Assembly: GCA_964368425.1 (NCBI GenBank)
Contig: CAYJAP010000022.1
Span: forward strand, 1 to 11,876
Direction of reading: 5' to 3'
DNA length: 11,876 bases
DNA from: CAYJAP01 sp964368425
GTDB taxonomy: Bacteria; Bacillota; Clostridia; Christensenellales; UBA1242
Positions 1-8,038 of the stretch are shown piece after piece. The notes beneath the pieces are model-generated. The model saw only the letters and a list, made by a program, of their open reading frames with translations, made no database searches and was not told the origin of the DNA. The position numbers and the translations under genes are program-made. Position 1 is the stretch's first letter. The number at the start of each line of letters is the position of its first letter.

Positions 1-1464
1 GTTTTTATAGTCTGCATTTAATAAGTTTTCATAAATTAAAGAAGACATTTTTGCATATTCTTTTTTATGTAATAACGACGCCAAAACAAATTTCACAGCC
101 TTAACATAAGCGTTAGAATGACTGTCTTCCACCGCTGGCTCGGAACTAGCTTTCACCGTTTCTTTTTTATCTTGAATATGTAAATCGTTCTTTAAAACGT
201 CGACAGAAATGTTAGTAATTTCTTTAATTAAATTGAGATATAAATATTTTTCACTCGCACTATGTAGTTTGGAAACGACCCCCATTGCCTGTTTAACGAA
301 ACGTGTTTTTTCTTCCATTTTAGCCATATTATACTGTTTTGCATAGTACCTTATAAGGAACTCTACCCAGTATTTAGCATCGGAAATTATCTTCTCAAAC
401 GCTTCCTTTCCGTGCTGTTTTATAAAATCATCTGGGTCTACTCCCTTAGGCATGCTAGCCACATATACATCTAAACCCTCATCTACAAGAATCTCTATAC
501 TACGGATTGTTGCTTTTACTCCAGCAGTATCACCATCCAAACATAGCACTATACGATTTTCTATCTTCTTAAGTTCTTTTGCATGTTGAGGAGTTAGTGC
601 CGTTCCAAGACAGGCCACACTGTTTTTCACTCCTTCCTGATAGAGAGAGATAACATCCATTTGTCCTTCTACGACTATAATCTCAGACAAGGTGTTATCC
701 TTCTTTTGTTTTTTCACGAGATTTATTCCATACACACAACGACTTTTATCAAAGACTTCTGTCTGTCGAGTATTTTTATACTTTGCAAAATCTGCATCTT
801 CTAGCAACCTTGCACTAAATCCGATCACGTTTCCGTAACCGTTTAGTAACGGGAAAATCAATCGTTGAGCGTAAGCATCGTACATTTTACCGTTCTTCTC
901 ATCAGCAATACCCGCCTTCTGGATAACTTCTGTAGAGTGTCCTTTTTTCTCCAAAAAGGATATAACTTCATTCCAGCCCAGACTATATCCCAGTCCGAAA
1001 GCTTTAACCGTTTCTGGATTTATCTTTCTCTTACTAATATAATCGGTAGCTTTTTTTGCTTGTGGAAGTTTTAAATTATTGTAGTAATAATTTGCAGCAT
1101 CACGAAGGACGGCATACATTTTTTCTTTATGTTTCTTTTTCTCCACCACATTCACGTCAAAAGAGTCGTGTGGTAACTTCATGTTGCTATTCTCAGCTAG
1201 TATTTTACAAGCGTCATAAAAGTCACAGTTCTCTATATTTTGTACGAACCTGATAACATCTCCACTCGCCCCACAGCCGAAACAGTGATAAAACTGCTCC
1301 ATTTCATCGACAGTAAAAGAAGGTGTTTTCTCAAAGTGAAATGGACAACACCCCCACCATCGTTTACCTTTTTTCTGTAACTGAACATGTTTCGAAACAA
1401 CTGATACTATATCATTGTTGCTTTTTAGTTCTTCGATCCAGTTTGACGAAAATCCTTTACTCAA
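1..1464 (-). CDS. dnaG: DNA primase DnaG (C-terminus beyond window edge)
   Basis: Primase that makes RNA primers for the replicative helicase at the fork. I translated 488 uninterrupted codons from a TTG at 1464, preceded by AGAGGG five bases upstream; no ATG fits better, and a stop lies in frame a little further upstream. The CHC2 zinc finger is complete: C40, H43, C61 and C64, in the contexts CCPFHFEKTPSF and YHCFGCGASGD. The catalytic core follows with AANYYYNNLK near residue 125. The Toprim acidic residues are E266 (VVEGQMDV) and the DGD pair D310 and D312 (LCLDGDTAG). About 100 residues, the helicase-binding end, should lie beyond the left edge, since the family is usually near 600 residues. 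No residue I checked is missing. The gene has its own promoter and leader downstream of the ppdK terminator. Identification is firm; the TTG start is well supported but not proven. Confidence 0.96.
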   Translation of the reverse strand, partial: MSKGFSSNWIEELKSNNDIVSVVSKHVQLQKKGKRWWGCCPFHFEKTPSFTVDEMEQFYHCFGCGASGDVIRFVQNIENCDFYDACKILAENSNMKLPHDSFDVNVVEKKKHKEKMYAVLRDAANYYYNNLKLPQAKKATDYISKRKINPETVKAFGLGYSLGWNEVISFLEKKGHSTEVIQKAGIADEKNGKMYDAYAQRLIFPLLNGYGNVIGFSARLLEDADFAKYKNTRQTEVFDKSRCVYGINLVKKQKKDNTLSEIIVVEGQMDVISLYQEGVKNSVACLGTALTPQHAKELKKIENRIVLCLDGDTAGVKATIRSIEILVDEGLDVYVASMPKGVDPDDFIKQHGKEAFEKIISDAKYWVEFLIRYYAKQYNMAKMEEKTRFVKQAMGVVSKLHSASEKYLYLNLIKEITNISVDVLKNDLHIQDKKETVKASSEPAVEDSHSNAYVKAVKFVLASLLHKKEYAKMSSLIYENLLNADYKN

Positions 1465-1511
1465 TTCTACCCTCTTTTCCTTAGTAAGCAAGCTTGTCCC
1501 CCATTAAATTT

Positions 1512-1549
1512 GCGAGGAATTCTAATAATAGAATACTGGACAGCCCCGC
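1512..1549 (-). other. Folded element in the dnaG leader
   Basis: The dnaG leader of roughly 90 bases contains two nested stems. The outer one pairs GCGGGG (1549-1544) with CCTCGC (1517-1512), including one G-T pair. The inner one pairs ATTCTA (1534-1529) with TAGAAT (1524-1519) around a four-base loop. A nine-base bulge separates the stems on the 5' side. No T-run follows, so it is not an intrinsic terminator. The GC-rich block stands out in a very AT-rich leader. Function unknown; no riboswitch class is recognised. Confidence 0.4.
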
Positions 1550-1564
1550 CTTTTCCTTTTTTTT

Positions 1565-1621
1565 ATTATATTTTTTACGGTTATTTTGCAAATAATGCAT
1601 TTTTTAACATGTTTATGTCAA
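1565..1621 (-). promoter_or_regulatory. Candidate dnaG promoter(s)
   Basis: Two sigma-A-like candidates sit here. The first has a perfect -35 TTGACA at 1621-1616, an 18-base spacer and a weaker -10 CATTAT at 1597-1592. The second has a perfect -10 TATAAT at 1570-1565, but only TTGCAA 15 bases upstream as a -35. Either would start transcription between the ppdK terminator and dnaG. Sequence alone does not decide between them. Confidence 0.55.
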
Positions 1622-1655
1622 ATAAAGCAAATATTTTCAGATTTCTACAGTAAAA

Positions 1656-1683
1656 AAAAGATATGTCTTTTGACATATCTTTT
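1656..1683 (-). terminator. Intrinsic terminator after ppdK
   Basis: A perfect 12-bp stem (arms 1672-1683 and 1656-1667) with a four-base loop begins five bases past the ppdK stop codon. On the minus strand it is followed by an unbroken T-run. The A-rich opposite flank would let it work in both directions. It separates ppdK from dnaG. Confidence 0.92.
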
Positions 1684-1688
1684 AATAA

Positions 1689-4313
1689 TTATTTTTGAGA
1701 AATTGCAGCCTGTGCAGAAGCAAGTCTAGCAATTGGAACTCGGAATGGAGAACATGATACATAGTTTATTTTGTTTCTATGAGCAAATGCAACACTCATA
1801 GGATCTGCTCCCTGTTCACCACATATTCCGCACTTAAACATTTTCTTAGCAGCACGAGCTTTAGAAACTGTCATCTCAATTAATTTCCCAACACCTTTCT
1901 CATCAATTCTAACAAAAGGATCACTTTCGAAAATCTTTTTAGTGTAATAATCGCCTAAGAATTTACTAGCATCATCTCTACTAAAGCCAAACGTCATCTG
2001 GGTCAAATCATTAGTGCCGAAGGAGAAGAAGTCTGCTTCTTTCACTATCTCGTCTGCTAACAATGCCGCCCGAGGAATTTCAATCATCGTTCCTACTTTG
2101 TAAGAAAGTTCTATCTCACTCTTTGCAATAATAGCGTCTGCCGTTTTAACAATGACATCTTTAACATACTGTAGTTCCTTAAGATCTCCTACTAGCGGAA
2201 CCATAATTTCAGGTTCTACTGCAATCTTATGCTTTTTAACACACTCTATAGCCGCCTCGATAACTGCTGCTGTCTGCATTCTTGCTATCTCTGGCATAAC
2301 TATACTTAACCTACAGCCTCTGAATCCCATCATTGGGTTAAACTCACTTAAAGAATCCACGGTATCTTTAATTTGTTGATACGTTTTCTTCATGCTCTTT
2401 GCAAGTTCTCTCATGTCAGCTTCTTCATGAGGTAAGAACTCGTGTAGCGGTGGATCTAAGTATCGGATAGTCAAAGGAAGACCGTTCATCGCTTTAAACA
2501 TCTCAACAAAATCTTGTCTCTGAATTGGAAGAAGTTTAGCTAACGCCTTTTCTCTTTCTGCAGTGTTCGCTGCTAATATCATCTCACGAACAGCCTTAAT
2601 TCTGTCAGCCTCAAAAAACATATGCTCAGTTCTACACAGCCCAACACCCACTGCCCCTAACTCTAGAGCACGTTTAGCGTCTTTACCGTTATCAGCGTTT
2701 GCTCTTACTTTAACAACAGCAAACTCGTCAGCCCACTCCATGATAGTAGCGAAATCACCACTTAAACCAGCTTCCTGAGTCTTAATTTCTTCAGCGTATA
2801 CCTTTCCTGTAGACCCATCTATACTGATGAAAGCTTCCTCTTTAAGAGTAACTCCACCAATAACTATTTCTTTCTTTGCTTCTCTAACGGATAACCCAGG
2901 ACACCCTGCAACACAAGCTGTACCCATTCCACGAGCGACAACCGCAGCATGACTTGTCATTCCACCAGTAGCTGTTAACACACCCATAGCTGACGCCATA
3001 CCCTCGATATCTTCGGGACTTGTTTCATTTCTAACTAATACAACAATATCACCTGCTTTCTTTAGCTCAACTGCCTTCTCAGGAGTTAAAGCAATTTTAC
3101 CACATGCAGCACCTGGACTAGCTGGTAAACCAGTAGCAACTACCTTTGCTTTTTTGATAGCCTCGGGGATAAATGTTGGATGTAATAAAGTGTCCAAAGT
3201 CTTAGGATCAATCTTCATGATAGCTTGTTTTTTGTTTATCATTCCCTCTTTCACTAAGTCTATCGCTATTCTCAGTCCAGCCTGAGCTGTTCTCTTACCG
3301 TTTCTTGTTTGCAACATGTACAGTTTACCATTTTCAATAGTAAACTCCATGTCTTGCATATCTTTGTAAGTGTTTTCTAACTTATGACAGATAGCAACAA
3401 ACTGATTGTAAACTTCAGGATTTTGCTCTTCAAGATGAGAAATTGGACTTGGTGTTCTGATACCTGCAACCACGTCTTCTCCTTGAGCATTCATCAGGTA
3501 TTCTCCGTATAACTTATTCTCACCAGTAGATGGGTCTCTCGTAAACGCAACCCCTGTACCACTAGCTTCTCCCATGTTACCGAAAACCATCACTTGTACG
3601 TTTACCGCAGTTCCCCAAGCAGACGGAATATCGTTCATCCTTCTATAAACTTCAGCACGTGGATTGTTCCAAGAACGGAATACCGCTTTTACAGACTCCA
3701 TCAGCTGAGATTTTGGCTCTTGTGGGAAGTCCGCTTTTAGGTGCTTTTTGTATATTGCCTTGAACTCTTTAACTAACTTCTTCAAGTCGTTAGCATCAAG
3801 GTCTGTATCCTTTTCTACACCCTTCTTCTTTTTCATTTCTCTCATTGCTTCTTCGAAATGTTCTCTGTCAAGTTCCATAACAACGTCTGCGAACATCTGA
3901 ATGAATCTTCTGTAACTGTCATAAGCAAATCTCTCGTTGTTTGTTAATTTTGCTAATCCTTCTACTACTGCGTCGTTGATACCTAGGTTAAGAATAGTAT
4001 CCATCATTCCTGGCATACTTGCTCTTGCACCACTTCTAACAGAAACTAATAACGGATTTGAAGGATCTCCAAAAATTTTACCTGCCCCTTTTTCAGTTTT
4101 TGCTAAAGCAACTTCAATCTGTTTTTTAACGTCTTCAGTAATGATTTCTCCATCTTTATAATACTTATTGCACGCCTCAGTAGTTACTGTAAATCCTTGA
4201 GGAACAGGCAATCCTATTCTTGTCATTTCTGCCAAGTTAGCACCCTTACCTCCAAGAACATTTTTCATTTTTACGTTACCCTCTTTAAACAAATAAACGT
4301 ATTTCTTCCCCAT
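1689..4313 (-). CDS. ppdK: Pyruvate,phosphate dikinase
   Basis: Cytoplasmic enzyme that interconverts ATP, phosphate and pyruvate with AMP, pyrophosphate and phosphoenolpyruvate. It serves glycolysis or gluconeogenesis in many anaerobes. At 874 residues it equals the Clostridium symbiosum enzyme in length, and the residues I recall as functional there fall at the same numbers here: phosphohistidine H455 in GGMTSHAAVV, R561, E745, N768 and C831 in CGICGEQG. The order is an ATP-grasp domain (glycine loop GGKGANL at 21-27, SVRSG at 91-95), the swivelling phosphohistidine domain near 390-510, and a C-terminal PEP-binding barrel. The start has AAGGAG seven bases upstream. It is monocistronic, with its own promoter at 4353-4381 and terminator at 1656-1683. 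The usual regulatory kinase/phosphatase gene is not next to it, although its possible target T453 is present. Confidence 0.98.
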   Translation of the reverse strand: MGKKYVYLFKEGNVKMKNVLGGKGANLAEMTRIGLPVPQGFTVTTEACNKYYKDGEIITEDVKKQIEVALAKTEKGAGKIFGDPSNPLLVSVRSGARASMPGMMDTILNLGINDAVVEGLAKLTNNERFAYDSYRRFIQMFADVVMELDREHFEEAMREMKKKKGVEKDTDLDANDLKKLVKEFKAIYKKHLKADFPQEPKSQLMESVKAVFRSWNNPRAEVYRRMNDIPSAWGTAVNVQVMVFGNMGEASGTGVAFTRDPSTGENKLYGEYLMNAQGEDVVAGIRTPSPISHLEEQNPEVYNQFVAICHKLENTYKDMQDMEFTIENGKLYMLQTRNGKRTAQAGLRIAIDLVKEGMINKKQAIMKIDPKTLDTLLHPTFIPEAIKKAKVVATGLPASPGAACGKIALTPEKAVELKKAGDIVVLVRNETSPEDIEGMASAMGVLTATGGMTSHAAVVARGMGTACVAGCPGLSVREAKKEIVIGGVTLKEEAFISIDGSTGKVYAEEIKTQEAGLSGDFATIMEWADEFAVVKVRANADNGKDAKRALELGAVGVGLCRTEHMFFEADRIKAVREMILAANTAEREKALAKLLPIQRQDFVEMFKAMNGLPLTIRYLDPPLHEFLPHEEADMRELAKSMKKTYQQIKDTVDSLSEFNPMMGFRGCRLSIVMPEIARMQTAAVIEAAIECVKKHKIAVEPEIMVPLVGDLKELQYVKDVIVKTADAIIAKSEIELSYKVGTMIEIPRAALLADEIVKEADFFSFGTNDLTQMTFGFSRDDASKFLGDYYTKKIFESDPFVRIDEKGVGKLIEMTVSKARAAKKMFKCGICGEQGADPMSVAFAHRNKINYVSCSPFRVPIARLASAQAAISQK

Positions 4314-4352
4314 ATTTTCTCCTTCTTGTGTTTTTTAGCTTGATACAAAGTT

Positions 4353-4381
4353 ATTATATATTTTTTCCTTTTTTTGCACAA
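4353..4381 (-). promoter_or_regulatory. Candidate ppdK promoter
   Basis: A perfect -10 TATAAT at 4358-4353 lies 17 bases downstream of a weak -35, TTGTGC at 4381-4376. The spacer is almost entirely purine and A-rich. Transcription would start about 33 bases before the ppdK ATG. Upstream, 4382-4540 holds no gene, only an AT-rich stretch and one further hairpin. Confidence 0.6.
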
Positions 4382-4507
4382 CTAAAACAACTACCTAATT
4401 ACATAAAAGTACAATTTTTTACTTATTATTGATATCATCAGTGACCATATAAAATAAAGTCGAGATTTTTGTTAAATTTTAATAAAGAAAATTCTCCTCA
4501 CTAACTT

Positions 4508-4534
4508 GTAGGTATCTGAATACATAGATACTAC
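4508..4534. repeat. Bulged inverted repeat in the recO-ppdK gap
   Basis: GTAG plus TATCT (4508-4517, with one bulged G at 4512) pairs with AGATACTAC (4526-4534) across an eight-base loop. On the plus strand an A-rich run follows. It lies just past the recO terminator, well upstream of the ppdK promoter. It may be a second, weaker terminator stem or an operator; nothing decides. Confidence 0.35.
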
Positions 4535-4544
4535 TAAAAAAATA

Positions 4545-4564
4545 AAAGCACCCCTTGGCGCTTT
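4545..4564 (-). terminator. Intrinsic terminator of the yqfC-recO operon
   Basis: An 8-bp stem with one G-T pair (arms 4557-4564 and 4545-4552) and a four-base loop is followed on the minus strand by TTTATTTTTTT. It lies 36 bases past the recO stop codon and is the first terminator after yqfC. Confidence 0.9.
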
Positions 4565-4600
4565 CTTTAATTAAGTTCTTATTTTAGTGATAGCAAATGT

Positions 4601-5326
4601 CTACACTAATTGTTTCAAACTTCTTATTTTGTATCCGTTTTGACTCTCAAAATAAATCTTTAACGCCCGCAAGCAGTTTAGTAAAACTTCCTCTTTGATT
4701 TTAACAGACGACAGCTGGGCGATGTCACAGTTATTTATAATACGTAGTGCAGAAAATTCACTTTTGGATAGAGCAAGTGATTGAGGAGACGTACAGTTTC
4801 TGCATACAAGACCGTCTTTCATATCTAGCTGAACTTCACTTATGTACTTCGATTTACAGATTGAACACCTCTCAAACTGCCACTCTTCACCCATCTCTTT
4901 CATAATGAGGAGAAATATCTTTATTCCTACAACCATAGGCAGGACATTTTCATAAACGAGAACCTTCAGTATTTTAACTATATTTAAAAACCATTTATCG
5001 GATATAATACCTGGTTTAGCGGTGTAATTAGTTAACTCTAAAAGCAGATTGCCTATGTAATATTTGTCCATATCAGTGACTATGTTTATAAAGTCGTCGA
5101 TAAGGTTTGCATTTATTACAGTGTAATATTCACCCGTTTTAACGAGAATAAATTCAGCAAAACAAAATGGTTGAGCAAATATTTTGAGTTTAGATTTATG
5201 AGCCTTTATACCCCTAATAGAGGCTGTGATTTTACCAATTTCTACAGTAAAGATATTGAGAAGTCTGTCTTTCTCCTTGTAGTCTATCTCTCCTAAAACT
5301 ATTCCCCTTACCTTTAACTCTTCCAT
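4601..5326 (-). CDS. recO: DNA repair protein RecO
   Basis: RecO works in the RecFOR pathway, binding single-stranded DNA and helping load RecA at gaps. The 241 residues match the family's usual length. The N-terminal OB-fold opens with the typical VRGIVLGEIDYKEKDRLLNIF pattern, of which residues 6-25 carry the signature. A helical middle part follows, then a four-cysteine zinc site at C154, C157, C175 and C178 in the CSIC and CRNC pairs. The gene begins three bases after the yqzL stop, and its AAGGAT ribosome-binding site lies inside the yqzL end, so translation is probably coupled. It is the last gene before the terminator at 4545-4564. The era-yqzL-recO order is standard in Firmicutes and supports the call. 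Confidence 0.96.
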   Translation of the reverse strand: MEELKVRGIVLGEIDYKEKDRLLNIFTVEIGKITASIRGIKAHKSKLKIFAQPFCFAEFILVKTGEYYTVINANLIDDFINIVTDMDKYYIGNLLLELTNYTAKPGIISDKWFLNIVKILKVLVYENVLPMVVGIKIFLLIMKEMGEEWQFERCSICKSKYISEVQLDMKDGLVCRNCTSPQSLALSKSEFSALRIINNCDIAQLSSVKIKEEVLLNCLRALKIYFESQNGYKIRSLKQLV

Positions 5327-5329
5327 TAA

Positions 5330-5446
5330 TTATCCTTCGTTTTCTTTATCTCCACCCAACGCCTTGTACAGCATATAGTACGAAACTTCACCCGTTTCCT
5401 TGAATATCTCCCAGCACAACTCTCTTGTGTTGTCATCACTTTTCAT
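5330..5446 (-). CDS. yqzL: YqzL-like small protein
   Basis: A 38-codon gene in the 167-base space between era and recO, starting at an ATG at 5446 behind a strong GGAGGTG site and stopping with TAA three bases before the recO ATG. The protein reads MKSDDNTRELCWEIFKETGE and ends in GGDKENEG. The pattern W, F, TG, then a run of tyrosines (VSYYMLYKAL) resembles what I recall of the YqzL family, short proteins of unknown function encoded between era and recO in Firmicutes. The strong ribosome-binding site, the family-like pattern and the conserved position argue that it is real. I infer the family from pattern and place, not from a search. No function is known to me. Confidence 0.85.
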   Translation of the reverse strand: MKSDDNTRELCWEIFKETGEVSYYMLYKALGGDKENEG

Positions 5447-5493
5447 ATAACACCTCCACCTTATTTTGTGCGAATGAAAGTGCTATATGCGCG

Positions 5494-6396
5494 CTATATC
5501 TCTTTAATGTTATAACCGAACTCAGAAACCAGATAGTTGCTGTCTCGCCAGTCCTCTCGTACTTTGACGAACAATTGTAAAAACACCTTTTTCCCGAGCA
5601 TCTTTTCAATTTCGATTCTGGCACGTGTGCCAATCTCTTTCAACATTTCGCCATTTTCACCGATAATAATTTGCTTATGTGTTTTCTTTTCCGTGACGAT
5701 CGTGGCGTCAATATTAACTCTATCAGAACTGTCATCAAAAACGTCTATCACCACACCTATCCCGTGTGGAATTTCCTCACGCAACAGCCAGAGCGCTTTT
5801 TCACGTATAATTTCTGCACACATGAATTTAACAGATTTGTCCGTGTATAACTCTCTGTCGTAAAAAGGCTGTCCTTCTGGCAAGTACTTTTTTATAAGAG
5901 TAATTAACGGATCTATATTTTTTCTCTTTGCTCCACTAACAGGAATAACCTCTTTGATAAAATCCAGCTCATTCAGTTTAGCGAGTATAGGAAAAACTTT
6001 TTCGTAGTTTACCAAATCCACTTTGTTTAACACAACAATCATATTTTTACAGTCTTTCTGTAAGCCTGTTAAAAAGTCTATCTCTCTCTGCGTAAAAGGT
6101 TTGGAGGAATCAAATACCACTAGCAGGACATCGACATCACGCTTTGCACTGTTGATACTTTTCTGCATGTAGCTATCAAGCTCGTTCTGACTTTTATGAA
6201 CACCCGGAGTGTCGATAAAAACAATCTGGGATTCATCGTCGTTGTATATCCCAAATATTTTGTTTCTTGTAGTTTGCGGCTTAGGAGACACAATAGAAAC
6301 TTTTTCCCTAATTATACTGTTGAGGATTGTACTCTTTCCTACGTTGGGCCTACCCAGTATCGATACAAATCCAGCTTTAAATACTTTATTACTCAT
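5494..6396 (-). CDS. era: Ribosome-maturation GTPase Era
   Basis: Era is an essential GTPase that binds the 3' end of 16S rRNA and helps mature the 30S subunit. The 300 residues are the normal length. The G domain shows G1 GRPNVGKS (15-22), G3 DTPG (62-65), G4 NKVD (124-127) and G5 SGA (154-156). The C-terminal KH domain has its GxxG loop as GENG at 246-249, followed by the family ending KVFLQLFVKVREDWR. The ATG at 6396 has GAGGG about eleven bases upstream, a long spacing, so initiation may be modest. It follows ybeY by 32 bases and precedes yqzL by 47. The two neighbours that act on 16S rRNA, YbeY and Era, being adjacent is the usual arrangement. Confidence 0.98.
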   Translation of the reverse strand: MSNKVFKAGFVSILGRPNVGKSTILNSIIREKVSIVSPKPQTTRNKIFGIYNDDESQIVFIDTPGVHKSQNELDSYMQKSINSAKRDVDVLLVVFDSSKPFTQREIDFLTGLQKDCKNMIVVLNKVDLVNYEKVFPILAKLNELDFIKEVIPVSGAKRKNIDPLITLIKKYLPEGQPFYDRELYTDKSVKFMCAEIIREKALWLLREEIPHGIGVVIDVFDDSSDRVNIDATIVTEKKTHKQIIIGENGEMLKEIGTRARIEIEKMLGKKVFLQLFVKVREDWRDSNYLVSEFGYNIKEI

Positions 6397-6428
6397 TTGT
6401 TACTTTTCCCTCACGGTCTTTTCTTTTA

Positions 6429-6923
6429 TTATTTTACACTTAATTTCATTTTAGACAAAATCAATTCTTCTTTTTCTCGCATAATTTTTTTATCTCGATC
6501 GTTCATGTGGTCGTATCCCAGCAAATGTAGTAACCCATGACAGCACATATACGCCATCTCTCTGTCTAAAGAGTTACCGATCTTCTGAGCCTGTTTTTTA
6601 ATCCTTTTGTAACACAAACAAATGTCGCCCATCATCACCCTTTTGCTTTCAGGATTAATATCCTGTTTATATTTTTTAGCTACCGTTTTATAGTCTACGT
6701 TGGTAGTTATATCCAAATTGGGAAAGGATAAAACATCCGTAACTTTATTCGTTAAACGCTTTTCTTTGTTTATCTTTTTTATCTGCTTAGGCGTACAAAA
6801 CATCACGTTCATTTCAAATAAACTCTTAGGTATAGAAAGAACTCTTTCTGCCTTTGCGAAACTTGTGTTCATTAACTCTATATATTTTTTATACTTTTTC
6901 TCATTGATATAATTTACCTGCAT
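6429..6923 (-). CDS. ybeY: Endoribonuclease YbeY
   Basis: YbeY is a zinc-dependent single-strand RNA endonuclease needed for 16S rRNA 3' processing and ribosome quality control. The 164 residues fit the family. The metal site is intact: H129, H133 and H139 in HGLLHLLGYDH, followed by the usual MNDRD. VTDVLSFP at 61-68 is the second family signature. The ATG overlaps the yqfD stop by one base (TAATG), with GAGGG seven bases upstream inside yqfD, so translation is coupled. In Bacillus and many Clostridia phoH lies just before ybeY; here it does not, and yqfD abuts ybeY directly. Confidence 0.97.
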   Translation of the reverse strand: MQVNYINEKKYKKYIELMNTSFAKAERVLSIPKSLFEMNVMFCTPKQIKKINKEKRLTNKVTDVLSFPNLDITTNVDYKTVAKKYKQDINPESKRVMMGDICLCYKRIKKQAQKIGNSLDREMAYMCCHGLLHLLGYDHMNDRDKKIMREKEELILSKMKLSVK

Positions 6924-8038
6924 TATACTACCCTCATATTTACTTTTAGTGATGTTTGGACATAGTGTCTGTTCTGTACTTTGACTGTATGAGAGAACTC
7001 TTCCTGCACAGTTTGTCCGCTCAACTGATTATAAGCAATCTGTTTACTTTCTTCCAACAACCTTTGCTCATTCTCTTCAAAATTTCTTTCTATCGTTCGA
7101 TGCTTTAGTTCGTGGTATGTCATCGTTGTTAACCTTAATGGAAGCAACCAATTTATAAAAGGCATAAAAGTTTTTGTTTCTTGTTCGTACAACTCGAAAT
7201 GTTGTGTATTAGACGTGCTAGGAAGTATGTTTTTACCGAAGATGCTATAGTCCCTGAAAAGCTTCTTACTTCCCGTTCTTTCCAGCACTTCTTCCGACTC
7301 GAGAAACTCCACTCTGCCTATAAACCAGACATCTGCATAAATCTCTCCGCTCGGTTGACAGGGAACCTGTACTCCGTCAATCACTACATAAGAATTTATT
7401 AATATATCTCCCTTTTTTACGATGTCCCCTACTTTTAATGAACTAGTTCCACCCGTAACTATTATACTACTAATTAGCATGTTATTACTAGCATATATAG
7501 GAGTAAACTCGTTATTTATTAGCGTTTTCTCTTTTACATTGATGAGAATTGTTGTCCCTCTTTTAGTAACGCTCACAAAACTGATATCTGTGAACTGCTC
7601 CAACAGAATATCTTTTATCTCATTCGCATTAAATTTGTTAATACTATTTAGCTTTATGTTGCGTTCATGCAAAGCTTGTACAATATCTTCTTTGTCTAGT
7701 TTTTCTATCCCAGAAACTCGTATATCAAATGTGAATAAACTATAAAATACAAACAAAAAAGTTGCGACTACAATCCCCAACATCAAACCTATATTTTTTA
7801 GTAGTAGCCCCCTAATGTCACTGAATCCACTACTTTTTATTACAGTTACTTCGTACGGTTGTAACATTTGTTTATGACTAATCAACCTGTAATCACTATG
7901 TTTTATCGCAAAAACGAGCTCGTTATATTTTGGACGTTGGACATTATAAATCGTCACGCCATCATCTCGAAGAGTGTTTATAAACCTATCGATATTCAAA
8001 CCAGTTATTTTAATTTTATGAACGTTAAACATATTCAC
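6923..8038 (-). CDS. yqfD: Sporulation protein YqfD
   Basis: YqfD is a single-pass membrane protein of the sporulation-associated YqfC/YqfD pair; in Bacillus subtilis it belongs to the mother-cell programme, and its biochemical role is unknown. The 371 residues show a cytoplasmic N-terminal part with the family's LVFAIKHSDYRLI stretch (41-53). One membrane segment runs at about 81-104. After it comes IRVSGIEKLDKEDIVQAL (106-123), which resembles the start of a POTRA-like fold, and then a long outer part. The start is uncertain. GTG at 8038 directly follows the yqfC stop without a clear ribosome-binding site, while ATG at 8032 has AGGTG only three bases away. Coupling to yqfC is likely either way. 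The reading frame is intact. Confidence 0.93.
   Translation of the reverse strand: MNMFNVHKIKITGLNIDRFINTLRDDGVTIYNVQRPKYNELVFAIKHSDYRLISHKQMLQPYEVTVIKSSGFSDIRGLLLKNIGLMLGIVVATFLFVFYSLFTFDIRVSGIEKLDKEDIVQALHERNIKLNSINKFNANEIKDILLEQFTDISFVSVTKRGTTILINVKEKTLINNEFTPIYASNNMLISSIIVTGGTSSLKVGDIVKKGDILINSYVVIDGVQVPCQPSGEIYADVWFIGRVEFLESEEVLERTGSKKLFRDYSIFGKNILPSTSNTQHFELYEQETKTFMPFINWLLPLRLTTMTYHELKHRTIERNFEENEQRLLEESKQIAYNQLSGQTVQEEFSHTVKVQNRHYVQTSLKVNMRVV

Noticed and set aside
1481..1504. A seven-codon ATG reading frame in the dnaG leader, as a possible leader peptide.
   Set aside because: It has no ribosome-binding site and no regulatory codon run, so chance is the simpler reading.
5436..5633. 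A 65-codon minus-strand frame overlapping the end of era and the start of yqzL.
   Set aside because: It is out of frame with the conserved era KH domain and explains nothing that era and yqzL do not.
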